Assembly (NCBI GenBank): GCA_021805865.1
Contig: JAJZDX010000008.1
Coordinates: 62,001-126,000, forward strand
Direction: 5' to 3'
DNA: 64,000 nucleotides
Origin: Pseudomonadota bacterium
GTDB taxonomy: Bacteria; Pseudomonadota; Gammaproteobacteria; Steroidobacterales; Steroidobacteraceae
The translations under genes were made by a program, and so were the position numbers. Below, in pieces: positions 8,967 through 21,283 of the stretch (position 1 is the first letter of the stretch; each line of letters begins with the position of its first letter). The notes under the pieces are model-generated. The model had not been told where the DNA came from, did no database searches, and saw nothing but the letters and a program-made list of their open reading frames with translations.

Positions 8967-9820
8967 GCAAGCGGCCCTACGAGAAGTCCGAGCGTGTCGA
9001 TCTGACCGACGAGGCGATCCACTGGGACCTCGGCTCCTCGCTCTCGTACGGGGAGTACCTGCAGCTCGAGAAGGTGCTCGATGCGCAGAAGCCCTTGTCC
9101 TTCGAGCACGACGAGATGATGTTCATCATCGTGCACCAGGCGTCGGAGCTGTGGATGCGCCTGATGCTGCACGAGCTCGAAGGAGTGCTCGAGTGCGTGC
9201 GGCGGGACGATCTCGATCCCTCATTCAAGCGCCTGACGCGCATCTCGCGGGTGCAGACCCAGCTGCTCTCGAGCTGGGAGGTGCTCTCCACCATGACGCC
9301 GTTCGACTACTCGGCGTTTCGCAACGCGCTCGGGCGCTCCTCGGGCTTCCAGTCCTATCAGTACCGGCTGCTCGAGTTCCTGCTCGGCAACAAGAACGCC
9401 GAGATGATCGAGGTGCACCGGCGCGACCCGCGGATCCATGAGCGGCTCGCGCGCGCGCTCGAGGCGCCATCGCTCTACGATGAGGCGCTGCGGCTGCTCA
9501 GCCGCCGCGGCTACGGCATTCCCGAGGACTATGTGATGCGGGACTTTCGCGAGCCGTACCAGCCGAGCAAGCAGGTCGCGGGCGCCTGGCTCGGGGTGTA
9601 TCACAACGCGCAGAAGGACTGGGACCTGTACGAGCTCGCCGAGCGTCTGGTGGACCTCGATTACAGGTTCCAGCTTTGGCGCTTCCACCACGTGAAGACG
9701 GTGGAGCGCATCATCGGCTACAAGCCCGGCACGGGCGGCACGGGCGGGGTATCGTACCTCGCCAAGGCGCTCGAGCTGAGATTCTTCCCCGAGCTGTGGC
9801 AGGTGCGCACGTCGATGTAA
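8963..9820 (+). CDS. kynA: Tryptophan 2,3-dioxygenase (haem enzyme)
   Basis: 285 residues, the typical bacterial length. It opens the indole ring of L-tryptophan to N-formylkynurenine, the first step of kynurenine-pathway catabolism. Motifs seen are EMMFIIVHQASELWMRLMLHE (distal His58), the loop YGIPEDYVMRDF, and FHHVKTVERIIGYKPGTGGT with the probable haem-ligand His243 and the substrate-loop GTGGT. The ATG at 8963 overlaps the preceding stop by ATGA. No other kyn genes lie nearby, so the rest of the pathway must be elsewhere or absent. Confidence 0.96.
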   Translation: MSKRPYEKSERVDLTDEAIHWDLGSSLSYGEYLQLEKVLDAQKPLSFEHDEMMFIIVHQASELWMRLMLHELEGVLECVRRDDLDPSFKRLTRISRVQTQLLSSWEVLSTMTPFDYSAFRNALGRSSGFQSYQYRLLEFLLGNKNAEMIEVHRRDPRIHERLARALEAPSLYDEALRLLSRRGYGIPEDYVMRDFREPYQPSKQVAGAWLGVYHNAQKDWDLYELAERLVDLDYRFQLWRFHHVKTVERIIGYKPGTGGTGGVSYLAKALELRFFPELWQVRTSM

Positions 9821-9830
9821 CGGGCCGGTC

Positions 9831-10484
9831 TTACCGCCATACCGCGCAGGCAATCCCTCTCCGGGCGGCCTCGCGCCTCGCAGCCGCCGAGCCGTTGACG
9901 AGCACTCCGTGCTCGACGAGCTTCAGGTGAGCGAGGTCGCTCGCGGCGTTGCCGTAGGCGGTGGCCTCCCCGGGATGACGCTCGCGCAGCTCGCGCAGGC
10001 AGCGGGCCTTCTCCTCGCCGCGCCGGTTGGGTGTGCTCAGATGACCGTCCAGTCGATCGCCGCGCCAGCGCACGCCGGTGCAGATCGCCTCGTGAAAGCC
10101 GAGTGCGCGTGCGATGGCCGGCACGTACAGGTCGACGGTCGCGCTCATGAGCACCAGGTGGTCGCCTTCGCGGAGGTGTCTGGCGATCGCCTCGCGCGCA
10201 CCAGCGAAGGTGCCGTTCTCGAGCACGCGAGGCACGAACTCGGCCGTCCAGCACTCGATCTCTGCCCGGGGCACGCCGCCGAGGGTGGCGCGCAGGAGGG
10301 TGGATTTCAGCCGGCCGCGGCCGATCAGGCGCAGGCTGAAAGCGGCCGCCGCGGGCACCACGAGCAGCGCCCGCGGCAGACGCCAGGGCCGTCTCAGGAG
10401 GTAGCCGAGCACATACCGCACGAGGGTGTCGTGCCGGGTGATGGTTCCGTCGAGGTCGAAGACGGCGAGGCGCTTCGGCGACAT
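9831..10484 (-). CDS. HAD-IB family phosphatase (SerB-like)
   Basis: 217 residues. HAD motif I is FDLDGTIT (residues 9-16, nucleophile Asp10), motif II is VLMSATVDLY, and the C-terminal motif III/IV region has GEEKARCLREL and AYGNAASDLAHLKLV. The insert with WRLPRALLVVPAAAAF and RLKSTLLRATLGG is typical of the HAD-IB phosphoserine-phosphatase-like subfamily that also includes CicA-like and acyltransferase-fused members. The natural substrate is unknown. It is convergent with kynA (10 bp apart) and lies downstream of acnA on the same strand. Confidence 0.87.
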   Translation of the reverse strand: MSPKRLAVFDLDGTITRHDTLVRYVLGYLLRRPWRLPRALLVVPAAAAFSLRLIGRGRLKSTLLRATLGGVPRAEIECWTAEFVPRVLENGTFAGAREAIARHLREGDHLVLMSATVDLYVPAIARALGFHEAICTGVRWRGDRLDGHLSTPNRRGEEKARCLRELRERHPGEATAYGNAASDLAHLKLVEHGVLVNGSAAARREAARRGIACAVWR

Positions 10485-10527
10485 GTGAGGAGGAGCCTCG
10501 ACCGATGGTCGAGGCTCCGATTGCCGC

Positions 10528-13221
<2,694 letters not shown>

Positions 13222-13358
13222 GAGTGGAGCTCTCCGGGAGGGGGCCAGGAAAAGGCGCGCGGATTATAGTCTGTCCGCGCGCCGCTCGCTCCGTGTCATG
13301 TGCGTACGAGGCACCGCAGCGGCATGAATTCTTAATACAAATCGATTCCCCTTCCGGC

Positions 13359-14447
13359 TCAGGCCCGCTCCTGCGCCGTGACGGTCTCGATCACCGCGCC
13401 TGCGAGGCAGCGCTCGCCCTCGTACACGACGGCGTATTGACCGGGCGTGACCGCCCGCTGCGGCCGCTCGAACAGAATCCGGGCCGCTCCATCGGGCAGC
13501 GGCACGAGCGAGGCGGCCTGATCGGCCTGGCGGTAGCGGACCTTCACGGTGCAGGGGAAGGGCGCGGGCCGCGGGCGCGCCAGCCAGTGCACCGGACCGG
13601 TCGTGAGCGATGAGCTGATAAGCAGGGGGTGATCCTGCCCCTGAACGACGATGAGTGTGTTGCGCTCGCTGTCCTTGGCGGCCACGTACCAGGGCAGCTG
13701 CGGCCGGCCGGGGCGCCCGCCGATGTTGAGCCCGGCGCGCTGGCCGAGGGTGTAGAAGGAGAGCCCCGGGTGCTCCCCGAGCGGCTCGCCGTCGGCCGAC
13801 TCGATGGGCCCGGGACGATCGGGGAGGTAGCGGCCGAGGAATTCACGAAACGGGCGCTCGCCGACGAAGCAGATGCCGGTGCTGTCGGGCTTGTCGAACA
13901 CCGGCAGGCCCGCTTGCCGGGCCCGCTCGCGCACCTCGGCCTTCTCGAGATCCCCGATCGGCATCACGGTGTGCGCGAGCTCGGATGCCTGCACGGCGTG
14001 CAGAAAGTAACTCTGGTCCTTGCCCCGATCGCGCGCCTTGTGCAGCTCGATGCCTTCACGGCCTTGCACGAGACGCGCATAGTGGCCCGTGGCGAGGGCC
14101 TCGGCGCCGAGGCGCTCGGCGTAGCGCAGCGCCACGCCGAACTTGATTTCGCGGTTGCAGAGCACGTCCGGGTTGGGCGTGCGGCCGGCGCGGTACTCCG
14201 CGAGGAAGTGCCGGAAAACCCGCTCGCGGTACTCGGCCGCGAAGCTCACCCGGTGCAGGGGGATGGCGAGCTCGGCGGCCACCGCGCGCGCGTCCTGGAA
14301 ATCCTGCGCCGCGGTGCAGTAGCCGTCATCGTCCTCCTCCCAGTTGCTCATGAAGAGCCCGTGCACTTCCCAGCCGCGCTCCTTCAGCATGAGTGCCGCC
14401 ACCGCCGAGTCGACCCCGCCGGAGAGGCCGACGATGACGCGCTTCAT
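13359..14447 (-). CDS. mnmA: tRNA-specific 2-thiouridylase MnmA
   Basis: 362 residues. It performs the sulfur transfer for 2-thiouridine at tRNA position 34 (Lys, Glu, Gln). The PP-loop SGGVDSAVAALML (9-21) binds ATP; the catalytic cysteines are Cys97 (NPDVLCNREIKFG) and Cys193 (DSTGICFVGERPF). The C-terminal beta-barrel domain is present (VTPGQYAVVYEGERCLAGAVI). The gene overlaps nudJ by ATGA, the usual mnmA neighbour in gammaproteobacteria. Confidence 0.97.
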   Translation of the reverse strand: MKRVIVGLSGGVDSAVAALMLKERGWEVHGLFMSNWEEDDDGYCTAAQDFQDARAVAAELAIPLHRVSFAAEYRERVFRHFLAEYRAGRTPNPDVLCNREIKFGVALRYAERLGAEALATGHYARLVQGREGIELHKARDRGKDQSYFLHAVQASELAHTVMPIGDLEKAEVRERARQAGLPVFDKPDSTGICFVGERPFREFLGRYLPDRPGPIESADGEPLGEHPGLSFYTLGQRAGLNIGGRPGRPQLPWYVAAKDSERNTLIVVQGQDHPLLISSSLTTGPVHWLARPRPAPFPCTVKVRYRQADQAASLVPLPDGAARILFERPQRAVTPGQYAVVYEGERCLAGAVIETVTAQERA

Positions 14448-14923
14448 ACCTCGACCGCCGCCACCGCGCCTGCGCTGTCGAGGTCGAGCTGCGCCACGTC
14501 CGCGAGCGCCGAGCGCGCGCCGGAGAGGAAGTCTTCGATGCAGCGCAGCACCAGGGGGCTGCGCAGCGTCGCCTCGCGCGCGCGGATCTGCGCGGGCGTG
14601 AGCCAGCAGGTGGCGACGATGCCCTCATCGAGCGGCTGCGCGGGACGATGGTCGCTCACCGAGCCGGTGAAGGCGAAGCGCTTGAAAGGGCGGCCCGTGC
14701 GCGGGTGGCGCCAGAGGTACACACCGATCAGTGCGCTGGCGCTGAAGCGCCACGCGGCCTCCTCCTGCACTTCGCGCACGATGGCCTGCAGCAGGCTCTC
14801 CCCGCGCTCGAGGTGGCCGGCGGGCTGGTTGAGCACCAGGCGCCCCTCGATGCGCTCCTCGACGAGCAGGAAGCGCCCCTCGCGCTCGGTCACGGCGGCG
14901 ACGGTGATCTCCGGGGTGCACAT
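14444..14923 (-). CDS. nudJ: Nudix phosphatase NudJ
   Basis: 159 residues. The Nudix box runs GHLERGE ... REVQEEA (36-56), fitting GX5EX7REUXEE. The N-terminus TVAAVTEREGRFLLVEE and WRFSASALIGVYLWRHP match NudJ, which hydrolyses HMP-PP (a thiamin precursor) and nucleoside di- and triphosphates. It lies upstream of mnmA, which it overlaps by ATGA; this order is conserved in gammaproteobacteria and supports the symbol. Confidence 0.93.
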   Translation of the reverse strand: MCTPEITVAAVTEREGRFLLVEERIEGRLVLNQPAGHLERGESLLQAIVREVQEEAAWRFSASALIGVYLWRHPRTGRPFKRFAFTGSVSDHRPAQPLDEGIVATCWLTPAQIRAREATLRSPLVLRCIEDFLSGARSALADVAQLDLDSAGAVAAVEV

Positions 14924-14950
14924 GCCGGCGATTATAAAGCCGGACGCGAT

Positions 14951-15526
14951 TTATCTGCGCGCGATGCGCAGGCCGGGCTCCGGCGCGCAGACCTCCCACA
15001 GGTGATCGAACTCGTGCAGGTAGAGCTTGGCGACCGGCGGGTTGTCGATGTCGGCGATGCCGTCCCAGGTGTCCGAGCGCAGCCGGTACACGAGGGCGTG
15101 GCTGTCGGCGATGAGGTAGGCGCAGTGATGCTCGCGGGCGCGCAGCGTCGGCGTGCGCACCTCGATGCAGCTCGAGAGCCGGCGCGCCATGGCCATGAAG
15201 CGGTGGCTGTCGGCGGTCACCCGGCCGGGCTCGGAGAGCAGCACGCGCACCTTGGCGAAGGGGCGCGCCAGCACGAAGCACTTGATGACCTCGAGGAAAG
15301 CGCTCTGATCGTACAGGTCGGGCTCGAGATCGGCGCTGTAGATGGAGATGAGCCGCTGCGCGCAGGCCGCCACCTGGTTCACCGCCGCGCGCACCTCAGG
15401 CACCGTGGTGAGCACCGTGAGGGCCTCGACGCTGACGGTGGGGTCCTCCTGCTCCGACTCCGGCGAGTAGCGCGCGTGAGCAAGCCTCTCCAGCACATTG
15501 TTGTCATTTTGGGTGTAGGCAGACAC
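14951..15526 (-). CDS. Uncharacterised conserved protein, about 191 residues
   Basis: Starts at a GTG (15526) giving MSAYTQNDNNVLERL. There is no signal peptide or membrane segment. The middle (LISIYSADLEPDLYDQSAFLEVIKCFVLARPFAKVRVLL) and end (HCAYLIADSHALVYRL) recall the strand-helix spacing of phospholipase D-like folds, but I see no HKD motif. I believe this is a gammaproteobacterial family of unknown function; the resemblance is impressionistic. It lies 27 bp upstream of nudJ on the same strand, so it may head a nudJ-mnmA transcript. Confidence 0.75.
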   Translation of the reverse strand: MSAYTQNDNNVLERLAHARYSPESEQEDPTVSVEALTVLTTVPEVRAAVNQVAACAQRLISIYSADLEPDLYDQSAFLEVIKCFVLARPFAKVRVLLSEPGRVTADSHRFMAMARRLSSCIEVRTPTLRAREHHCAYLIADSHALVYRLRSDTWDGIADIDNPPVAKLYLHEFDHLWEVCAPEPGLRIARR

Positions 15527-15633
15527 AGGCAGACATCGGCATCGCCTGCTCGGCAGGCCTCGATGCCCATCTTAATGAGCCCGGCGGGCGCGGCGTAGCC
15601 GAGCCAGTCACAATTTGGACTTGCCGCGGGGCG

Positions 15634-15655
15634 CGGCGGGCGGCGCCGCCCGCCG
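15634..15655. terminator. Perfect 22-bp GC palindrome between purB and the upstream unknown gene
   Basis: CGGCGGGCGGC followed immediately by its reverse complement, nine bases past the purB stop on the purB transcript. It would fold into a very stable hairpin and may terminate or stabilise purB mRNA. There is no T-run after it on the minus strand, so it is not a textbook intrinsic terminator. Confidence 0.4.
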
Positions 15656-15663
15656 GGAATTTG

Positions 15664-17046
15664 TCATATTCCGCGGGCGAGGCGGGCGGCGAGGCCGGTG
15701 TAGCCTGCGGGCGTGAGCGCCTTCAGCCGCCGCTTTTCCTCCCCGGGCAGGGGCAGCGCCTCGATGAACTCGGCCAGCGAGCGCGCGTCGATGGCCCGTC
15801 CGCGCGTGAAGGCCTTGAGCCGCTCGTAGCCCTCCGGCACGCCCGCCGCGCGCAGCACCGTCTGCACCGCCTCGCCGAGCACTTCCCACGCGCCCTCGAG
15901 ATCGGCGCTCATGCGCGCCGGGTCGGCATCGACCTTGCCGAGCCCCCGAGCGAGCGAGCGCCAGGCGATGAGCGTGTGCCCGAGCGCCACGCCGAGGTTG
16001 CGCAGCACCGTCGAGTCGGTGAGATCGCGCTGCCAGCGCGACACGGGCAGCTTCTCGGCGAAGTGGCGCAGCAGCGCGTTGGCGAGGCCGAGGTTGCCCT
16101 CGGCGTTCTCGAAATCGATCGGGTTGACCTTGTGCGGCATGGTCGAGGAGCCGACCTCACCGGAGGTGGCGCGCTGCCTCAGGTAGCCGAGGGAGATGTA
16201 GCCCCAGAAATCCCGGCACAGGTCAAGGAGCACCACGTTGATGGCGCAGAGCGCATCGCAGTACTCGCCGATCCAGTCGTGCGGCTCGATCTGCGTGGTG
16301 TAGGCGTTGCGCGCCAGGCCCTGGGCCTCGATGAACGAGGCGCTGAGGGCGTCCCAGTCCACCTCGGGGAGCGCGGCCTGATGGGCGTTGAAATTGCCGA
16401 CCGCGCCGTTCCATTTGCCGAGGATCTGCACCGCGCCCCATCGCCCCCCGGCGCGTCTGAGGCGGGCGATGAAGTTGGCGATCTCCTTGCCGAGGGTGGT
16501 TGGGCTCGCCGGCTGGCCGTGCGTGCGCGCGAGCATCGGCAGATCGGCGTAACGGTGCGCGAGCTCGGCGAGGGTCGCGATTCTCGCGGTCAACGTGTCA
16601 TCGAGCAGCGCGCGCGCCTCGCGCAGCAGCCGGGCGTAGCTGATGTTGTTGATGTCCTCGGAGGTGCAGCCGAAGTGCACCAGCTCGAGCGTCGCGGCCC
16701 CGGCGCCGGCGGCCGCGAGCTGCTCGCGCACGTAGTACTCGACCGCCTTGACGTCGTGGTTGATCCGTGCCTCGATGGCCTTGACCGCGCTCGCGCAGTC
16801 CTGACCCGGCTCCTCGGCGAGCTCGCGGGCGCGCTCGCGCACGGCCGCAGGCAGGCTCGCCCCGGGCAGCTGCCTCACCGCGCCCGCCAGATGCGCAAGC
16901 CACGCCGCCTCCACCCGCACGCGCTCGCGGATCAGGCCCGCCTCGGACATCAGGCGCCGAAGCGGCTCGGTGGCCGCCCGGTAGCGGCCGTCGACCGGAG
17001 AGAGGGCGAGGACGGCGGGAAGATCGTCGCGGAAGCTGTCGGTCAT
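15664..17046 (-). CDS. purB: Adenylosuccinate lyase
   Basis: 460 residues, the longer PurB type of gammaproteobacteria. It acts twice in purine synthesis (SAICAR to AICAR, adenylosuccinate to AMP). Motifs are LSPVDGRY (15-22), FGCTSEDINN (125-134), TRTHGQPASPTT with His176, and the fumarase-superfamily signature GSSTMPHKVNPIDFENAEGN (299-318). The ATG at 17046 is divergent from fumC, a member of the same superfamily, across 115 bp that must hold both promoters. Confidence 0.98.
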   Translation of the reverse strand: MTDSFRDDLPAVLALSPVDGRYRAATEPLRRLMSEAGLIRERVRVEAAWLAHLAGAVRQLPGASLPAAVRERARELAEEPGQDCASAVKAIEARINHDVKAVEYYVREQLAAAGAGAATLELVHFGCTSEDINNISYARLLREARALLDDTLTARIATLAELAHRYADLPMLARTHGQPASPTTLGKEIANFIARLRRAGGRWGAVQILGKWNGAVGNFNAHQAALPEVDWDALSASFIEAQGLARNAYTTQIEPHDWIGEYCDALCAINVVLLDLCRDFWGYISLGYLRQRATSGEVGSSTMPHKVNPIDFENAEGNLGLANALLRHFAEKLPVSRWQRDLTDSTVLRNLGVALGHTLIAWRSLARGLGKVDADPARMSADLEGAWEVLGEAVQTVLRAAGVPEGYERLKAFTRGRAIDARSLAEFIEALPLPGEEKRRLKALTPAGYTGLAARLARGI

Positions 17047-17161
17047 GCGCTGAATGGGAAGGCGAAGTGCTAGGATTCACATCATAACGCATCCCGTGCC
17101 GCGCTCGCAGGCGCCCCCCGCGGCACGGGCGCAGCATCGAGCGGGCCCCGGAGCCAATTGA

Positions 17162-18557
<1,396 letters not shown>

Positions 18558-18565
<8 letters not shown>

Positions 18566-19343
18566 GGAGAGCGCCTTGGGGCCCGGGGCCCCGGCCGGCG
18601 CCGGGCGGGGAGCGCCGCCCGCTCTGGCACAGATCGAGCGGCGTCTCGCGGGCACCGCGCCCCGGCACGCGCCGGAGGACTGGCTCGTGCCGAGCCAGAC
18701 GGCCGAGGCGAGCCGCGAGCTGAGCCGCTACTTTCCCGCAGACCCCGTACCGGCGGCCGTGCTCATCCCTCTGGTGGCGCGCCCGGAGCCCACCGTGCTG
18801 CTGACCCGCCGGGCACAGGCGCTGCGCAACCACGCCGGCCAGGTGAGCTTCCCCGGCGGTCACATCGAGGCCGGGGACGGCAGTGCGCTCGAGGCGGCGC
18901 TGCGCGAGGCGCGCGAGGAGATCGGGCTCGAGGCGCGCTTCGTGTCGGTGATCGGCTTTCTGCCGGATCACGTGGTGATCAGCGGCTTTCGCGTCACGCC
19001 GGTGGTGGCGCGCGTCTCGCCCGGCTTTTCGCTCATTCTCGATGAAGAAGTCGAAGAGGCTTTCGAGGTGCCGCTGTCGTTCGTATTCGATCCGCGCAAC
19101 CAGCGGCCCCGCCGTCATCGCTTCCTCGACACGGACGTCGAGGTGACGATGATCGACATCTTCTACGGGGAGCATCGGATCTGGGGCGCCACCTCCGGCA
19201 TGCTGATGACGCTGTACCGGATGTGTTTCTCCGAGGGCGAGTCGCCGGGCGAGGAGCGCTCGGGCGAGCGGGGTGGCCGGGAACGAGCGGCGGGCGCAGC
19301 TCGGCAGCAAGGGACCTCAAACCGGGTGGACCATGAGTCATAG
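18558..19343 (+). CDS. Nudix hydrolase of the CoA pyrophosphatase type
   Basis: About 261 residues from a GTG (18558) overlapping the fumC stop; a TTG at 18522 is an alternative. The CoA-diphosphatase signature is visible: [21 protein letters not shown] followed by the Nudix box HIEAGD ... [11 protein letters not shown]. Such enzymes cleave CoA and its derivatives to 4'-phosphopantetheine and 3',5'-ADP. The C-terminal 40 residues after MCFSEGES are low-complexity and overlap the mazG start by 11 bp, so they may be an unconserved extension. Confidence 0.9.
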
Positions 19344-20139
19344 CGAGGCGGGTGAGGCGCTCGGGACGCTCCTTGCGCTCATGCAGCGCCTGCGCGACCC
19401 GGAGCGGGGCTGTCCCTGGGACCGCGAGCAGACCTTCGCCTCGATCGCCCCCTACACCATCGAGGAGGCCTACGAGGTTCGCGATGCGATCGAGCGCGGG
19501 GCCCCGGAGGCGTTGCGCGAGGAGCTTGGCGATCTGCTGTTCCAGGTTGTTTTCCATGCGCGCATGGCCGAGGAGCGCGGCTGGTTCGGCTTCGCCGCCG
19601 TCGCGCGCTCGATTCACGAGAAGCTCGTGCGCCGCCATCCGCACGTGTTCGGTGAGCGCGAGCAGGACGCCGATGCGGCCCGGCAGTCCCGGCAATGGGA
19701 TGAAATCAAGGCGCACGAGCGCTCGCGGGCGGGGTCCGGCGAGGACGGCGCGCTCGCGGGGGTGCCGCTTGCCCTGCCGGCGCTCCTGCGCGCGGCGAAG
19801 CTCGGACGCCGGGCCGCGCGGGTCGGGTTCGACTGGGAGCACCCGGGGCAAGTGCGCGACAAGGTGCTCGAGGAGCTCGGCGAGATCGATGCGGCGCTCG
19901 CCGCGAGGGCCGGCCCGGGCGAGATCGCCGAGGAGATCGGGGATCTCCTTTTCGCCGTGGCGAACTGGAGCGTGCATCTCGCGGTCGACCCGGAGGAGGC
20001 GCTGCGCGCGGCCAATGCGAAGTTCGAGCGCCGTTTCCGCCGGATGGAGCGGTTGGCGGGCGAGCGCGGGGCGGCGCTCGGGACGCTCGACGCCTCCGAG
20101 TGGGATGCGCTGTGGCGCGAGGCCAAGCGGCAGGGCTGA
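19333..20139 (+). CDS. mazG: Nucleoside triphosphate pyrophosphohydrolase MazG
   Basis: 268 residues with the two MazG repeats of the full-length enzyme. The first has CPWDREQTFASI (27-38), EEAYEVRDAI (44-53) and REELGDLLFQVVFHA (62-76); the second has EELGEIDAAL and EEIGDLLFAVANW. The paired EExxE/ExxD clusters bind Mg2+. It hydrolyses NTPs and dNTPs to monophosphates, removing damaged nucleotides. Start ATG at 19333 overlaps the Nudix gene, so two house-cleaning hydrolases share a transcript. A second, single-repeat MazG-like protein is encoded in the prophage. Confidence 0.95.
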   Translation: MSHSEAGEALGTLLALMQRLRDPERGCPWDREQTFASIAPYTIEEAYEVRDAIERGAPEALREELGDLLFQVVFHARMAEERGWFGFAAVARSIHEKLVRRHPHVFGEREQDADAARQSRQWDEIKAHERSRAGSGEDGALAGVPLALPALLRAAKLGRRAARVGFDWEHPGQVRDKVLEELGEIDAALAARAGPGEIAEEIGDLLFAVANWSVHLAVDPEEALRAANAKFERRFRRMERLAGERGAALGTLDASEWDALWREAKRQG

Positions 20140-20248
20140 AGCGGCGTGGATATTCAGCGACGATTCACCGGGGGTGGGCTATCGTGCGGGCGGTCCCTCG
20201 GGCGGCGCGCCTCCGGGAGAGTGAAAGACGAAGCGAGCTCGTTTTGCA

Positions 20249-20539
20249 ATGAATGTCGTGCGTGTGTGGGTCGCCGTGACCGCCCTGGCGCTCGCCGGGA
20301 TCCTCCCGGCTGTTTCGCAGGCTCGCGCCCCGGGCGCCCGGACCGCGCACACCGTGAAATCCGCCCGCATGACCATGGATCAGGCGGTGAAGATGGTCGA
20401 GGCGAGGTTCAAGGCCCGGGTGGTGCGGGCCGACACCCGCAGGCAGGGCGGGCGGGTCATTTACGTGATGCGCCTGTTGGATCGCAATGGACGGGTGTTC
20501 ACGGTGCGTGTTGATGCATCGAGTGGCACGGTTCTCTGA
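20249..20539 (+). CDS. Small secreted PepSY-domain protein
   Basis: 96 residues with a signal peptide (VRVWVAVTALALAGILPAVSQA) and a single PepSY-like domain (MTMDQAVKMVEARFKARVVRADTRRQGGRVIYVMRLL, then GRVFTVRVDASSGTVL). It should be periplasmic. It sits 32 bp before a PhoP-type response regulator and histidine kinase on the same strand, an arrangement common in proteobacteria where the PepSY protein is thought to act with the sensor. That role is inference. Confidence 0.88.
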   Translation: MNVVRVWVAVTALALAGILPAVSQARAPGARTAHTVKSARMTMDQAVKMVEARFKARVVRADTRRQGGRVIYVMRLLDRNGRVFTVRVDASSGTVL

Positions 20540-20571
20540 ATGCGGCCGCGCGGGCATACCGGGAGGGCGGG

Positions 20572-21258
20572 ATGAGGGTGCTGGTGATCGAAGATGAGAC
20601 TTCGCTGCGCGAGACCCTGAAAGCGCAGCTCGCCGAGGCGGGTTTCACCGTCGATGTGGCCCAGGATGGCGTCGAGGGGCTGTTCGCGGGCCTGGAATAC
20701 CCGCTCGATGTGGCCATCGTCGACCTGGGGCTCCCCAAGCTCACCGGCCTCGAGGTGATCGGGCGCCTGCGGGCGGCGGGCAAGACCTACCCCATTCTCA
20801 TTCTCACCGCGCGCGACAGCTGGCAGGACAAGGTCGAGGGTCTTCAGGCCGGCGCCGATGACTATGTCGCCAAGCCCTTCCACTTCGAGGAGGTGCTGGC
20901 GCGGCTGCAGGCGCTGCTGCGCCGCGCCGGCGGCTGGGCGAGCCCGGAGCTCAAGTGCGGCCCCGTGGTCCTCGACACGCGCGCCCAGACGGTCAAGGTG
21001 GGGGAGACGCCGGTCGAGCTCACCACCTTCGAGTACCGGATTCTCGAGCACCTGATGCTGCGCGCCGGCGAGGTGATCTCCAAGGCCGAGCTCACCGAGC
21101 GGCTGTACGACCAGGACTTCGAGCGCGACAGCAACGTCATCGAGGTGTTGGTCGGCCGGCTGCGAAGAAAGCTCGATCCCGAGGAGCGCTTGAGGCCGAT
21201 CGAGACGCTGCGCGGCCGCGGCTACCGCTTCTCGCTCTCGCGAGAGACGGTCGGCTAG
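20572..21258 (+). CDS. OmpR/PhoP-family response regulator
   Basis: 228 residues. Receiver domain with phospho-acceptor Asp51 (VDLGLP), acid pair Glu7-Asp8, T79 and Lys101 (KPF), then a winged-helix DNA-binding domain (FEYRILEHLMLRAGEVISKAELTERLY ... IEVLVGRLRRKL ... LRGRGYRF). Best resemblance is to PhoP/QseB. It is followed after 25 bp by its kinase. The PhoQ-like periplasmic domain of that kinase supports a PhoP-like, envelope-stress or cation-sensing system, but the signal is not readable here. Confidence 0.93.
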   Translation: MRVLVIEDETSLRETLKAQLAEAGFTVDVAQDGVEGLFAGLEYPLDVAIVDLGLPKLTGLEVIGRLRAAGKTYPILILTARDSWQDKVEGLQAGADDYVAKPFHFEEVLARLQALLRRAGGWASPELKCGPVVLDTRAQTVKVGETPVELTTFEYRILEHLMLRAGEVISKAELTERLYDQDFERDSNVIEVLVGRLRRKLDPEERLRPIETLRGRGYRFSLSRETVG

Positions 21259-21283
21259 CGGGCGGGCTTGCGGGGACGCGCCC

